From Tolypothrix brevis GSE-NOS-MK-07-07A (GTDB lineage Bacteria > Cyanobacteriota > Cyanobacteriia > Cyanobacteriales > Nostocaceae), in assembly GCA_019358985.1 (NCBI GenBank), contig JAHHIJ010000033.1, positions 1 through 64,000 of the forward strand: a DNA stretch of 64,000 bases, in the 5' to 3' direction. Made by a program: the position numbers and the translations under genes. Under the pieces are notes generated by a model, which was not told the origin of the DNA, did no database searches, and was given only the letters and a program-made list of their open reading frames with translations. Below, one piece after another: positions 1 to 8,990 of this stretch (within the stretch, counting starts at the first letter, position 1; each line of letters starts with the position of its first letter).

Positions 1-184
1 AATTGGTATCAATCAATTCTAAATTCTAATCATTAATATTTTTCATATATTGGGCTGATGCAATAAAAGTATTCTTGCCCTCAGATTCTAGTACGCTATG
101 TTAGCAATATTTCAATCAAACATTATAATGGATGCTCCCGGCGATCGCAAAGAGCGCTAACTACAAAACACATCGATCGCTATG

Positions 185-262
185 CTTATTATGCGTTGCA
201 CAAAACCCTTGATTAGACGTAGCATTGCTACGTCTAATCAAGGGTTTTGTGGAGATGTCTAT
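185..262. repeat. Long perfect palindrome after cysR (dispersed repeat family A)
   Basis: Positions 199-251 form a nearly perfect inverted repeat of about 26 bp per arm around a single central base. The core reads AGACGTAGCATTGCTACGTCT and is followed by GGAGATGTCTA. The same motifs (TATGCGTT, a GACGTAGC palindrome, GGAGATGTCTA) recur near 16480, 22365, 36960, 60130 and 63660, so this is a family. It lies just beyond the stop codon of the leftward cysR gene and could form a terminator-like hairpin in that transcript. Bases 1-184 hold no gene I can support. Confidence 0.8.
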
Positions 263-879
263 TAAATCTCATAGTGCCAAATTTCTTCTTCTCGCAGCAC
301 AATTCGATGTAGACTCAGACGGTGAATAAAGCCTTCCTGTTCTAATTGTCTGAGAATACGGGTGATTGTTACGCGAGTTGAACCCAATAGTTCGGCAATG
401 TCTTCATGAGTCAGACGCATATCTATCAAACGTCCTTGTTCAACTTCACGACCAAACCTTTTAGATAGCCATGTCAACAGCTTGATCAGCATGATGTCAA
501 CTGTTTTATAGCCACGAACAATCATCAATTCTTCAGCTTGTTGGATGTGTGCCAGCAATACGTCTGCAATTTGATCCCATCCTTGCAAATGGAAGATTGT
601 TGCTTGGACTTTGGTGAGACACTCCATCTGATACGGTTCGACTTTTGACAAAGCTTTGCCAACAATATCTCCCGATCCCCACACTCCCAGACTGACGCTC
701 GTACCATCTTCGAGATAAGTAAATGTTCGTACAACCCCTGTTTCAATTTTCCACAGAGTTTGAGTCTGTTGTGGCAACAAGGAGCGACGAGAAAAAGATT
801 GAACTGTATTCTTATTTACAGAATTTAGTGGGGCAAAGTATAAAGACATTATTGCAAATAATCCTATTATCCGATACAT
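262..879 (-). CDS. cysR: Crp/Fnr-family transcriptional regulator, probable CysR
   Basis: A 205-residue Crp-type regulator. A cyclic-nucleotide-like beta-barrel domain occupies about residues 40-110 and a winged helix-turn-helix about 157-188 ([19 protein letters not shown]). It is divergent from the sulfate transporter ATPase gene at 924, with only 44 bp between the starts. In Synechococcus elongatus, CysR, a Crp-family protein of similar length, sits among the sulfate transport genes and is needed for sulfur-starvation expression. The CysR name here is inferred from domain plus neighbour. A second in-frame ATG lies 10 codons downstream (849). NtcA is the main alternative family member, but the sulfate-gene context argues against it. 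Confidence 0.72.
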   Translation of the reverse strand: MYRIIGLFAIMSLYFAPLNSVNKNTVQSFSRRSLLPQQTQTLWKIETGVVRTFTYLEDGTSVSLGVWGSGDIVGKALSKVEPYQMECLTKVQATIFHLQGWDQIADVLLAHIQQAEELMIVRGYKTVDIMLIKLLTWLSKRFGREVEQGRLIDMRLTHEDIAELLGSTRVTITRILRQLEQEGFIHRLSLHRIVLREEEIWHYEI

Positions 880-923
880 TAACCGTAGTATTCAAAATAT
901 ATCAATTTCTGGAAGGATTTCCT

Positions 924-1934
924 ATGGGCATAGCCGTTAATAATGTTTCCAAACACTATGGTTCTTTCCACGCTGTGGATTCTGTGAGCTTGGAGTTTAA
1001 AACTGGCTCTCTGGTTGCGCTTTTGGGTCCGTCTGGTTCAGGAAAATCAACATTAATGCGGATGATTGCTGGACTAGAGACACCTAGTTCCGGTGAAGTG
1101 TGGATAGTTGGTGAAAATGCGACTCACAAGCGGGTGCAAGAGCGTAATATTGGCTTTGTATTTCAGCATTATGCCTTATTTAAGCATCTGACAGTGCGGC
1201 AGAACATCGCTTTTGCCCTAGAACTCCGTAAAGCTCCCAAAACTAAGATTAAGCAGCGAGTAGAGGAACTTTTAGATTTGGTGCAGTTGAGTGGATTAGG
1301 CGATCGCTATCCCTCACAATTATCTGGGGGACAACGGCAAAGAGTCGCCTTAGCGCGAGCTTTAGCAGTTCAACCGCAAATCTTGCTGCTAGATGAACCT
1401 TTCGGGGCATTAGATGCGAAAGTACGCAAAGATTTAAGAATATGGTTGCGACGTCTGCATGAAGATGTGCATGTAACGACAGTCTTTGTCACCCACGACC
1501 AAGAAGAAGCAATGGAAGTTGCTGATGAAATTGTTGTCATGAATAAAGGTCGAGTCGAGCAAGTTGGCACACCGGCAGAGATTTACGACCACCCAGCAAC
1601 ACCATTTGTCATGAGCTTTATTGGTCCAGTGAATATCCTACCTGGTAACTCTGGTATTCAAACAGGCAATCATTCGGTGACTGCGAGCGATCGCATATTC
1701 TTACGTCCTCATGACATTCTCATTCAACCCCAGAAAGTCGAAGACGCAGCACCAGCCAAAGTTGAGAACATCATTCACTTAGGTTGGGAAATTCGCATTG
1801 AGTTAATTCTAGAATCTGGGGAAAGGATAAATGCTCACCTCAGCCGAGAGCAGTTCAATCAACTTCCACTGAAAGAAAATCAGCGAGTCTACGTTAAACC
1901 CAAGCAAGCAAGAGTTTTTCCGGCTTATGCCTAG
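924..1934 (+). CDS. cysA: Sulfate/thiosulfate ABC transporter ATP-binding protein CysA
   Basis: A 336-residue ABC ATPase that would power sulfate/thiosulfate import at the inner face of the plasma membrane. Visible motifs are Walker [10 protein letters not shown], the Q-loop region FVFQHYALF, signature [14 protein letters not shown], Walker [14 protein letters not shown] and the H-loop [17 protein letters not shown]-terminal regulatory (TOBE-like) extension carries [10 protein letters not shown], typical of CysA. The open frame runs back to 723, but ATG 924 is preceded by GGAAGGA at 911-917 and matches the family N-terminus, so I take that start. The permease and binding-protein genes are not next to it, so they must be elsewhere. 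Regulation by the adjacent CysR-like protein is inferred. Confidence 0.9.
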   Translation: MGIAVNNVSKHYGSFHAVDSVSLEFKTGSLVALLGPSGSGKSTLMRMIAGLETPSSGEVWIVGENATHKRVQERNIGFVFQHYALFKHLTVRQNIAFALELRKAPKTKIKQRVEELLDLVQLSGLGDRYPSQLSGGQRQRVALARALAVQPQILLLDEPFGALDAKVRKDLRIWLRRLHEDVHVTTVFVTHDQEEAMEVADEIVVMNKGRVEQVGTPAEIYDHPATPFVMSFIGPVNILPGNSGIQTGNHSVTASDRIFLRPHDILIQPQKVEDAAPAKVENIIHLGWEIRIELILESGERINAHLSREQFNQLPLKENQRVYVKPKQARVFPAYA

Positions 1935-2121
1935 AAAGAGTTTAGTTGGTAGTGGCAATTTTGTTGAGGGTAAAAGGCACCGGAATTGTGACGTTTAAGC
2001 TAGAATTGTTAAAGGTTCTTTACAGAGTTTGCATACAATTCCTAATTCTGTTAGTTCAGATCAGTATTTATTACAAGTAAGTCTGAAAATTTCCCCTATA
2101 GTTCACAGAACTCCCTCTTTT

Positions 2122-3912
2122 ATGACGCTTCCAATCCGTAACGTCGCCATCATTGCCCACGTAGATCACGGCAAAACAACCCTCGTTGATGCACTCCTCA
2201 AACAATCCGGCATTTTCCGCGAAGGCGAAGACGTTCCGGATTGCGTTATGGACTCTAACGCTCTTGAAAGAGAGCGAGGTATCACTATTCTTTCTAAAAA
2301 TACAGCGGTACAGTACAAAGACACGCTGATCAATATTGTTGACACTCCCGGACACGCTGACTTTGGTGGTGAAGTCGAACGCGTACTCGGCATGGTTGAC
2401 GGGTGTCTTCTGATTGTCGATGCCAATGAAGGTCCCATGCCCCAAACGCGCTTTGTACTGAAGAAAGCTTTGGAAAAAGGGCTTCGTCCCATCGTTGTGA
2501 TCAACAAAATTGATCGTGGTCAAACTGACCCCCACGTTGCTGTTGATAAAGTTTTGGATCTGTTCTTGGAATTAGGGGCAGATGAAGACCAGTGTGATTT
2601 TACCTATCTTTTTGCCTCCGGTATGGCAGGTTTCGCCAAGGAAAGCTTGGAAGCAGAATCGGTAGATATGCAACCTTTATTTAATGCGATTCTGCAACAT
2701 GTTCCACCACCAGTCGGAGATCCTGCCAAGCCTTTACAATTGCAGGTCACAACCCTAGATTATTCAGAATATCTAGGACGGATTGTCATTGGCAGAATTC
2801 ACAATGGCACCATCCGCCAAGGTCAGCAAGCCGCTTTAGTAACAGAAGATGGCACCATTGTCAAGGGTAAAATTACCAAGTTGATGGGCTTTGAAGGGCT
2901 AAAGCGCGTAGACATGGAAGAAGCTACCGCAGGTTATATTGTTGCAGTGGCTGGTTTCGCTGATGCTTATATTGGAGAAACCATTACTGATCCCAATGAA
3001 CCGCAAGCTTTACCACTAATTAAAGTGGATGAACCAACCTTGCAAATGGCGTTTTGGGTGAATGATTCGCCCTTTGCTGGTCAAGAAGGCAAGTTGGTGA
3101 CTTCCCGACAAGTGCGCGATCGCCTTTTCCGCGAATTAGAAACTAACGTTGCTTTGCGCGTCGAGGAAACAGATTCCCCTGATAAATTCTTAGTTTCCGG
3201 TCGTGGGGAACTGCACTTGGGCATTTTAATTGAAACCATGCGTCGGGAAGGCTTTGAGTTTCAAGTATCCCAACCACAGGTAATTTATCGCGAAATCAAC
3301 GGTCAACGTTGCGAACCTTATGAATTGCTCGTGCTGGACGTTCCAGCCTATGCAGTTGGTAGCTGTATTGAACGCCTGGGACAACGAAAAGGCGAAATGC
3401 AAGACATGCAACCAGGTAGTGGCGATCGCACCCAGCTGGAGTTTGTCATTCCTGCCCGTGGTTTGATCGGTTTCCGGGGTGAATTCATGCGAATGACTCG
3501 TGGTGAAGGTATCATGAACCACAGTTTCCTAGACTACCGTCAACTCAGTGGCGACATTGAAGCACGCAACAAAGGCGTTTTAATCTCCTTTGAAGAAGGC
3601 GTTTCTACCTTCTACGCCATGCAGAACGCTGAAGATCGAGGCGCATTCTTTATCGTTCCCGGTACCAAAGTTTACAGAGGCATGATTGTCGGAGAACACA
3701 ATCGTTCCCAAGATTTGGAACTGAACATCTGTAAGACAAAGCAACTTACAAACCACCGTGCTTCCGGTGGTGAGGAATTAGTACAGTTGCAAGCACCAAT
3801 TGACATGAGTTTAGAACGTGCTTTAGAGTACATCGGACCCGATGAATTGGTGGAAGTTACACCCCAATCGATTCGTCTGCGGAAGATGGCGAAGAAGTTG
3901 GCGAAACGGTAA
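2122..3912 (+). CDS. typA: Translational GTPase TypA/BipA
   Basis: A 596-residue ribosome-associated GTPase of the EF-G superfamily, involved in stress and cold adaptation and ribosome assembly. G motifs are G1 [11 protein letters not shown]2 ERERGITI, G3 [11 protein letters not shown] and G4 NKIDR. Domains II and III and the BipA C-terminal region ([20 protein letters not shown]) follow. Length and architecture match the family. The frame is open from 2029, but ATG 2122 starts the conserved [19 protein letters not shown]; the extra 31 codons look like untranslated leader. A perfect terminator palindrome follows at 3936. Confidence 0.95.
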   Translation: MTLPIRNVAIIAHVDHGKTTLVDALLKQSGIFREGEDVPDCVMDSNALERERGITILSKNTAVQYKDTLINIVDTPGHADFGGEVERVLGMVDGCLLIVDANEGPMPQTRFVLKKALEKGLRPIVVINKIDRGQTDPHVAVDKVLDLFLELGADEDQCDFTYLFASGMAGFAKESLEAESVDMQPLFNAILQHVPPPVGDPAKPLQLQVTTLDYSEYLGRIVIGRIHNGTIRQGQQAALVTEDGTIVKGKITKLMGFEGLKRVDMEEATAGYIVAVAGFADAYIGETITDPNEPQALPLIKVDEPTLQMAFWVNDSPFAGQEGKLVTSRQVRDRLFRELETNVALRVEETDSPDKFLVSGRGELHLGILIETMRREGFEFQVSQPQVIYREINGQRCEPYELLVLDVPAYAVGSCIERLGQRKGEMQDMQPGSGDRTQLEFVIPARGLIGFRGEFMRMTRGEGIMNHSFLDYRQLSGDIEARNKGVLISFEEGVSTFYAMQNAEDRGAFFIVPGTKVYRGMIVGEHNRSQDLELNICKTKQLTNHRASGGEELVQLQAPIDMSLERALEYIGPDELVEVTPQSIRLRKMAKKLAKR

Positions 3913-3935
3913 GTAAAGTTACTTGATTAATTTAG

Positions 3936-3965
3936 AAAGCCCGTATATACGGGCTTTTTGTTTTT
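3936..3965 (+). terminator. Rho-independent terminator of typA
   Basis: A perfect 22-bp palindrome (3936-3957, arms AAAGCCCGTAT) is followed by TTTGTTTTT, 24 bp after the typA stop codon. This is a textbook intrinsic terminator. Confidence 0.85.
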
Positions 3966-4053
3966 GATTTAGTACCTGATGTCCCAGCTTTTACATACGC
4001 TATTCTAGAAAATAATATCCAGGAAAGTTCTGAATATCATTTCTAATATCAGT

Positions 4054-4200
4054 GTATATACGTTTCTGAGAGGTCAAGTCGTCCGGGTTGAAAAAGATGA
4101 TCCGAGAGGAACAAAATATATAGTAGTAGGAATTGCATTAGATCAACAAACGCCTGTTTGCTTGGTTACAGCGGAAAAATTGATATATTCATTTAGTTAA
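4054..4200 (+). pseudogene. Possible remnant of a small gene, no start codon
   Basis: The frame that ends with TAA at 4198-4200 reads smoothly back through RGTKYIVVGIALDQQTPVCL and EKDDPRG to an in-frame TAG at 4006. It contains no ATG, GTG or TTG at a sensible place. The composition looks protein-like, so I read it as the tail of a small lost gene. I do not recognise the family. It may equally be a chance open frame. Confidence 0.3.
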
Positions 4201-4249
4201 GACAAAGTTAAAAAGCTAAATATAATTCAATTATTTCTACGCCTTCCTC

Positions 4250-4627
4250 TTAAAATTTTTCAATATATTTTCTCAGAAATACTAATTGATTTGCCATATA
4301 CTCGGCTTCCATACTTTCTACTAACTTGAACAATCCTCGCAACTGTTCTCCAATTGCATAGCTCTGCTTGGCAGCAAGTACAATACCTGAATGCTTTTGT
4401 TGCTGTTCGAGATAAGCTTTATGCAATCGACAAAAATCACCAACATTGAAACTATAAATAACGCGCCTCTGTTCCGTTGCCCAGATTAATTGGCTATCAT
4501 CAGATGATCCTAATTTATCTGCCTCAGCCGTTGTTATTACATCAATCCCAGCATTGCGTAAGCCATTAGCTAGAGATTTTTTGCCAGCATCTTCATCTAA
4601 ATAGAAGCAAATTTTACTCACGCACAA
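4250..4627 (-). CDS. DUF5615 family PIN-like protein, probable toxin
   Basis: A 125-residue protein of the DUF5615 (PIN-like, Mut7-C-related) family. The N-terminus KICFYLDEDAGKKSLANGLR and the later IYSFNVGDFCRLH give the acidic residues expected of a metal-dependent RNase fold. It overlaps the upstream DUF433 gene by 10 bp, so the two are surely cotranscribed and probably translationally coupled. DUF433/DUF5615 pairs are widespread in cyanobacteria and are predicted toxin-antitoxin modules. The toxin role is inferred from fold and pairing; no activity can be read from sequence. Confidence 0.8.
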   Translation of the reverse strand: MCVSKICFYLDEDAGKKSLANGLRNAGIDVITTAEADKLGSSDDSQLIWATEQRRVIYSFNVGDFCRLHKAYLEQQQKHSGIVLAAKQSYAIGEQLRGLFKLVESMEAEYMANQLVFLRKYIEKF

Positions 4628-4911
4628 TTACCTGACATCCACTTCGTTTCCAGAGCGTTACATTCTTTTTGATATAAAGCAATTTCTCTATCCATTGCCT
4701 CCTGATTAGCATAGTAATAGGCAAGCGCCGCATAAACTTGCGCTAGAGATAAATGTGGATATTCTGCCACAATATCTTGAGGAGATAAGCCTGCTTGAGA
4801 ATCCATCACAATATTTTGAACCGCCATGCGCGTACCAACAATGCAAGGGCGACCTCCAGCAACTTGAGGTGTCCTCACAATTAGGGTTCCAATATCAACT
4901 ATTGCTACCAT
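4618..4911 (-). CDS. DUF433 domain protein, probable antitoxin
   Basis: A 97-residue DUF433 protein. The hallmark segment is GGRPCIVGTRMAVQNIV followed by a helix-turn-helix-like part (GLSPQDIVAEYPHLSLAQVYAALAYYY). It is the first gene of a two-gene unit and its end overlaps the DUF5615 gene. By family precedent it is the DNA-binding antitoxin that neutralises the PIN-like partner and represses the operon. The three visible cysteines are not a known metal site. Confidence 0.82.
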   Translation of the reverse strand: MVAIVDIGTLIVRTPQVAGGRPCIVGTRMAVQNIVMDSQAGLSPQDIVAEYPHLSLAQVYAALAYYYANQEAMDREIALYQKECNALETKWMSGNCA

Positions 4912-5052
4912 GTTTTTTCCACTTTAACTGAATCAATGAATCTTCCACGTCTGTTCCATATCTTAATAATACATATTGTTTGTGACCTGCGCGATCGCTC
5001 TTTCCAACAGGTATAGCAATAGTGCGAACGCTTAAATCACCCTTTTTAATAC
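4895..5052 (-). pseudogene. Possible gene tail upstream of DUF433
   Basis: On the minus strand, a frame beginning just after an in-frame TAG near 5055 stays open for about 50 codons (segments KGDLSVRTIAIPVGKSDRAG and HKQYVLLRYGTDVEDSLIQL) and ends at 4895, overlapping the DUF433 start. No good start codon is present. It may be the residual C-terminus of a lost gene or simply leader sequence. I do not recognise the family. Confidence 0.25.
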
Positions 5053-5123
5053 GCTACCCATGTATGTAGCCAAGCCTCTGAAATACTGTGAATTTCAGGT
5101 GCTGTTGGGTTAAAAAGGAAACT

Positions 5124-6254
5124 ATGAAAATCATTAAACCCTTCATCAACTGGCTAGAAATCCGCGCTTGTGCCCCTACGCACAGCGGTTGGGTATTAGC
5201 GGGAATTGCAATTTGTTTTTTTGGGGCTGGTATCAATACGATGGCTGGTTGGTTATACGTTATTAGCGGGGTCAGTTTTGCCCTATTAATTGTTTCAGCT
5301 TTTTTACCACAGCGATCGCTTGTCGGTTTAGTTGTCAAACGTCGTTTCATCAACCCAGTCTCAGCAGGCGATGAACTTACGGTAGAATTAGAAATTAGCA
5401 ACAACACAAAACAGCCTGTTAACTTGCTTCAAATTGAGGATATCTTGCCGATTGTTTTGGGCAAACCAGTACACCAGCCAATCGAAACGATTCAAAGCCA
5501 AAATAGTTATAAATGGGTATGCAATCACCCAACTGTGCGGCGGGGTGTTTATCGCTGGCAGACAGTCGAACTAGCCACAGGTGCGCCTTTAGGATTATTT
5601 TGGTGTCGGCGTCAGCATGAATGTGCCGCAAAAGCGATCGTTTACCCAACTGTGTTACCCCTCAAGAATTGTCCTTTAATAGACGAAATTGGGCTTGACG
5701 ATAACATAAAAAGCGATCCTCGTGGGAAACCTTTTCAAACCGCCACAGCCGGATTAACGCGATCGCTTCGTCCCTACCGCACAGGTGATCCCATTCGTCT
5801 CATCCACTGGCGCAGCAGCGCCCGCTACGGGGATTTACGGGTACGTGAATTAGAAAAAGTTACAAATGGACAAGATATTATTATTGCCTTAGATAGTGCT
5901 GCAACCTGGGAAGAAGACAACTTTGAGCAAGCAGTAATTGCCGCAGCATCGCTGTATTTTTACGCACAAATGCAACAGATGCAAGTGCAACTGTGGACAG
6001 CAGCCACAGATTTAGTTAAAGGTGAAACGATGGTTTTGGAAACTTTAGCGGCAATTAATCCAGGAGAAGATAATATCACAAAAGCTCCTACTAACTCGCC
6101 TTTAATTTGGCTGACTCCAAATCCAGCGATCGCCTTTCTTCCTAATGGTAGTCGTTGGGTGCTGTGGCAAAATACATCAACTGTAAATTGGGATTATCCA
6201 GGAATTATTATCCAAAGCGAGCGATCGCTGCAACCCCAACTCCAAACAGGGTAA
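5124..6254 (+). CDS. DUF58 domain-containing membrane-anchored protein
   Basis: A 376-residue DUF58 protein. Two hydrophobic segments lie near the N-terminus (about residues 17-60, WVLAGIAICFFGAGI and VISGVSFALLIVSAFL). A beta-rich region follows, then the DUF58 signature around RSLRPYRTGDPIRLIHWRSS and a VWA-like part (DIIIALDSAATW). DUF58 proteins usually sit beside MoxR ATPases and act in envelope or metal-insertion functions, but no MoxR gene is adjacent here and the role is unknown. ATG 5124 is chosen over the longer frame from 5088 because AAAGGA lies at 5115-5120. The 270 bp after the gene hold no feature beyond a partly repeated stretch around 6315-6375. Confidence 0.85.
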   Translation: MKIIKPFINWLEIRACAPTHSGWVLAGIAICFFGAGINTMAGWLYVISGVSFALLIVSAFLPQRSLVGLVVKRRFINPVSAGDELTVELEISNNTKQPVNLLQIEDILPIVLGKPVHQPIETIQSQNSYKWVCNHPTVRRGVYRWQTVELATGAPLGLFWCRRQHECAAKAIVYPTVLPLKNCPLIDEIGLDDNIKSDPRGKPFQTATAGLTRSLRPYRTGDPIRLIHWRSSARYGDLRVRELEKVTNGQDIIIALDSAATWEEDNFEQAVIAAASLYFYAQMQQMQVQLWTAATDLVKGETMVLETLAAINPGEDNITKAPTNSPLIWLTPNPAIAFLPNGSRWVLWQNTSTVNWDYPGIIIQSERSLQPQLQTG

Positions 6255-6524
6255 TAGGGACGCTTGAACTTGGATAGGACGCAAGTGTCATATTTTTTCC
6301 TGATTGAGGTTGTCAAGAGTCAAAAATTAACAGTCCAAAAAATCTGGTTCCTTGACCCTTAACTTTTGACCCTGATATTGCAGATTTTGCGGAACCCAGC
6401 AGCCACCTCAAATATAGCCCATTGGAAAACTTAACCAAACTTAAAAACTTGAGAATGGGGAAATCCCCCCAGTAATACCTCACCGAGCCTGAGGTACAAT
6501 GCAAAGAAATATTTAAATTATGAG

Positions 6525-6902
6525 ATGCTCCTTCCTATGAACGGACCAGAAGTTAACACAAAATCCAGTGATAAAAACCTAGAGGCAATGCGCCATTTTT
6601 CCGAACAATACGCCAAGCGTACTGGAACCTACTTCTGTTCTGAACCCTCTGTAACCGCAGTTGTGATTGAAGGACTTGCCAAGCATAAAGACGACTTAGG
6701 GGCGCCTTTGTGTCCTTGTCGTCACTACGAAGACAAAGCAGCTGAAGTAAGCGCGACATTTTGGAACTGTCCTTGTGTACCGATGCGAGAACGCAAGGAA
6801 TGCCATTGTATGCTATTTCTCACCTCAGATAACGACTTTGCAGGTGAAATGCAAGAAATTTCTTTAGAAACAATCAAAGAAGTGCGAGATAGCATGGGTT
6901 GA
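6525..6902 (+). CDS. ftrC: Ferredoxin-thioredoxin reductase, catalytic subunit
   Basis: The catalytic beta chain of ferredoxin-thioredoxin reductase, which passes photosystem I electrons from ferredoxin to thioredoxin and so switches Calvin-cycle enzymes in the light. Seven cysteines follow the family pattern: Cys38, CPC at 63-65, CPC at 82-84 and CHC at 93-95. They supply the [4Fe-4S] cluster and the redox disulfide. The length is normal. The start may instead be ATG 6537, 12 bases later. The stop codon shares one base with the ATG of the next gene (TGATG), so the two are translationally coupled. Confidence 0.95.
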   Translation: MLLPMNGPEVNTKSSDKNLEAMRHFSEQYAKRTGTYFCSEPSVTAVVIEGLAKHKDDLGAPLCPCRHYEDKAAEVSATFWNCPCVPMRERKECHCMLFLTSDNDFAGEMQEISLETIKEVRDSMG

Positions 6903-7300
6903 TGGAAAGCATCCCCTGGGAATTTTGGCAAAGCGTAGAACAGTTCAATTCTGGACAGTTCTACGCCTGTCATGATAGTTTAGAGGCTCTATGGATCGAA
7001 GCATCAGAGCCAGAAAAAAGCTTTTATCAAGGCGTTTTACAGATTGCTGTAGCCTTGTATCACCTGAGTAATCGTAACTGGCGAGGCGCAGTAATTTTAT
7101 TAGGAGAAGGAAGCAATCGCCTGGGACGTTACCCATCAACATACAGCGGTATTGATGTTGATGAATTATTAGATCAGAGTGCGGCATTGTTGAGCGCACT
7201 ACAAAAAGCCGGAGCGGACAAGATTACCGCTGGTAACTTAGGTGAAGATGATGCCTTGACCTTGCCCAAGATTTTACTTGTGAACGAATCAGGGAAATAG
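6902..7300 (+). CDS. DUF309 domain-containing protein
   Basis: A 132-residue DUF309 protein. The family motif FNSGQFYACHDSLEALWIEA near the N-terminus and the helical QGVLQIAVALYHLSNRNWRG are clear. DUF309 proteins are small helical proteins of unknown function, found in cyanobacteria, plants and other bacteria. ATG 6902 overlaps the ftrC stop in a TGATG arrangement, so the pair forms an operon. That implies, but does not prove, a link to redox or chloroplast-type metabolism. Confidence 0.88.
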   Translation: MESIPWEFWQSVEQFNSGQFYACHDSLEALWIEASEPEKSFYQGVLQIAVALYHLSNRNWRGAVILLGEGSNRLGRYPSTYSGIDVDELLDQSAALLSALQKAGADKITAGNLGEDDALTLPKILLVNESGK

Positions 7301-7309
7301 GGACGCTTG

Positions 7310-7545
7310 GAGTAGGCAACAAAGGGGAGAAGCAGGACAGGGGAGACAAAGGACAAAAAGAATAATTTTTTTCTCCCCATCCCCTCTATAGGCTTTTAGC
7401 AAAGCTTCGCAACAAACATATGTATAGTGGCGAAACAATAAAGTTTTAGAAAGCGTCAAGAGTTTTAACCAGTGCCTAATCCACAACTAGTGTAGATTGT
7501 GTATTGTATCCGAAACACGACTAAAGCTGCGTGACTTATTGTTTC
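7310..7545. other. Non-coding gap with low-complexity G/A-rich DNA
   Basis: Between the DUF309 gene and the lpt operon, 7310-7375 is purine-rich with repeated GGGGAGA/GGACAA-like words of the kind that also interrupt mutS and dihydroorotase. The rest is AT-rich with no gene I can support. Confidence 0.5.
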
Positions 7546-7597
7546 GTAGTAAGCACGAAGAGTGCTTAATAATATAAGCACTCTTCGTGCTTACTAC
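7546..7597. repeat. 23-bp-arm perfect inverted repeat upstream of lptA
   Basis: The arm GTAGTAAGCACGAAGAGTGC plus TTA (7546-7568) is matched exactly by its reverse complement at 7575-7597, with a 6-base loop. It lies 60 bp before the lptA start. There is no T-run after it, so it is more like a mobile palindromic repeat or a leader hairpin than a classical terminator. Confidence 0.8.
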
Positions 7598-7656
7598 AAT
7601 AAAACACTTAAGATAATTAAAGTAAAAATCAAAATCTTAAATCATAAATTACTATC

Positions 7657-8154
7657 ATGCCCTGGTATCAATTGCCTCAATTACACATACGTCGGTTTGG
7701 ATTAGCCTTAATGTTACCAGTTGCTCTGGTGGGAACTATAGCCTTTCCCATCGAACTGCAAAGCGCTACAGCACAAACTTCTGGACAACAAGGACGCCCA
7801 CTGCAAATTAAGTCTGATATCCAAGAATACGACGCCAAAACGCAAGTAGTAACAGCGCGTGGTAACGTACAAATGGTTTATCCGGCTCGGCAAATTCAAG
7901 CCACAGCTGCCCAGGCTCAATATTTTAGCAAAGAACGCCGGATCGATTTCAGTGGCAACGTTTATATTTTGCAACAGGGTGCTAATAGCATCAGAGCAGA
8001 CAAAGTTACATATCTAATTGACGAAGGACGGTTTGTAGCATTACCGCAAAACAATCGCCAGGTAGAATCAATCTATTTGGTAAACGATGCCAACGTCAAC
8101 GCCCCATCTGCGGCACCCGCACCAAAAACACCGCCTTTAAGGCGTTCCAATTAG
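7657..8154 (+). CDS. lptA: LptA/OstA-like periplasmic protein for LPS transport
   Basis: A 165-residue protein with a signal peptide (residues about 10-40, ending near SATAQ) followed by an OstA/LptA-type beta-jellyroll repeat (DIQEYDAKTQVVTARGNVQM, RIDFSGNVYILQQGANSI). LptA bridges the periplasm and carries lipopolysaccharide to the outer membrane. The C-terminus is a proline/alanine-rich tail. The lptB gene follows after 31 bp and lptF after that, an arrangement that makes the assignment firm even though LptA sequences diverge widely. Confidence 0.85.
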   Translation: MPWYQLPQLHIRRFGLALMLPVALVGTIAFPIELQSATAQTSGQQGRPLQIKSDIQEYDAKTQVVTARGNVQMVYPARQIQATAAQAQYFSKERRIDFSGNVYILQQGANSIRADKVTYLIDEGRFVALPQNNRQVESIYLVNDANVNAPSAAPAPKTPPLRRSN

Positions 8155-8185
8155 AAATAATCGCTTCATTTAGGGTAGATAAACT

Positions 8186-8914
8186 GTGAAAATTGTTTTA
8201 GAAAACGTTCACAAATCTTACGGCAAGCGAGTTATTGTCAATCGCGTTAACATTTCTGTCGCTCAAGGAGAAATCGTCGGTTTACTCGGTCCCAATGGAG
8301 CTGGTAAGACAACCACATTTTATATTGCCACAGGTTTAGAAAAACCCGATCATGGAAACGTTTGGTTAGATAACCAGAATATTACTGACATGCCAATGCA
8401 CAAAAGGGCGCGAATGGGTGTTGGCTATTTAGCGCAAGAACCAAGTATTTTTCGTGCCTTGAGTGTGCGAGATAACATTCTTTTAGTACTAGAGCAAACC
8501 AATGTGCCACGATTAGAATGGTCAGGGAGAGTACAAAATTTACTGCGGGAGTTGCGTTTGGAAAAAGTAGCTAACAGTAAAGGAATTCAACTTTCTGGAG
8601 GTGAGCGACGCCGGACAGAATTAGCGAGAGCTTTGGCTGCTGGGCGTTCGGGACCAAAGTTTTTGCTTTTAGATGAACCATTTGCCGGAGTTGATCCGAT
8701 CGCCGTTTCCGAAATTCAGCATATAATCGCCAGATTACGCGATCGCAATATGGGTGTTCTCATCACAGATCACAATGTCCGCGAAACTCTCGCCATCACA
8801 GATCGCGCTTATATCATGCGCGAGGGACAAATTCTCGCCGCCGGTACTGCTGAAGAACTTTATAATAACCCGTTGGTAAGACAATATTACTTAGGTGATA
8901 ACTTCCAGGTTTAG
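8186..8914 (+). CDS. lptB: LPS export ABC transporter ATPase LptB
   Basis: A 242-residue cytoplasmic ATPase of the LptBFG exporter. Motifs are Walker A GPNGAGKTT, Q-loop GYLAQEPSIF, signature LSGGERRRTELARAL, Walker B FLLLDEPFAGVDP and the H-loop ITDHNVRE, the last typical of LptB. The start is GTG at 8186; no ATG is available before the conserved VLENVHKSYG. It lies in one operon with lptA upstream and lptF downstream. The 76-bp gap to lptF is filled by ATGACTAAT-like filler repeats. Confidence 0.93.
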   Translation: MKIVLENVHKSYGKRVIVNRVNISVAQGEIVGLLGPNGAGKTTTFYIATGLEKPDHGNVWLDNQNITDMPMHKRARMGVGYLAQEPSIFRALSVRDNILLVLEQTNVPRLEWSGRVQNLLRELRLEKVANSKGIQLSGGERRRTELARALAAGRSGPKFLLLDEPFAGVDPIAVSEIQHIIARLRDRNMGVLITDHNVRETLAITDRAYIMREGQILAAGTAEELYNNPLVRQYYLGDNFQV

Positions 8915-8990
8915 TCATATGTCATTTGTCTTTTGTCTTTGAATAATGACCAACGACTAATGACTAATAACTCATGACTAATAACTAATA

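Noticed and set aside
2071-2535. Open frames on the minus strand within typA
   Set aside because: They lie opposite a highly conserved gene, have no family resemblance and no ribosome site; they are a by-product of typA codon use.
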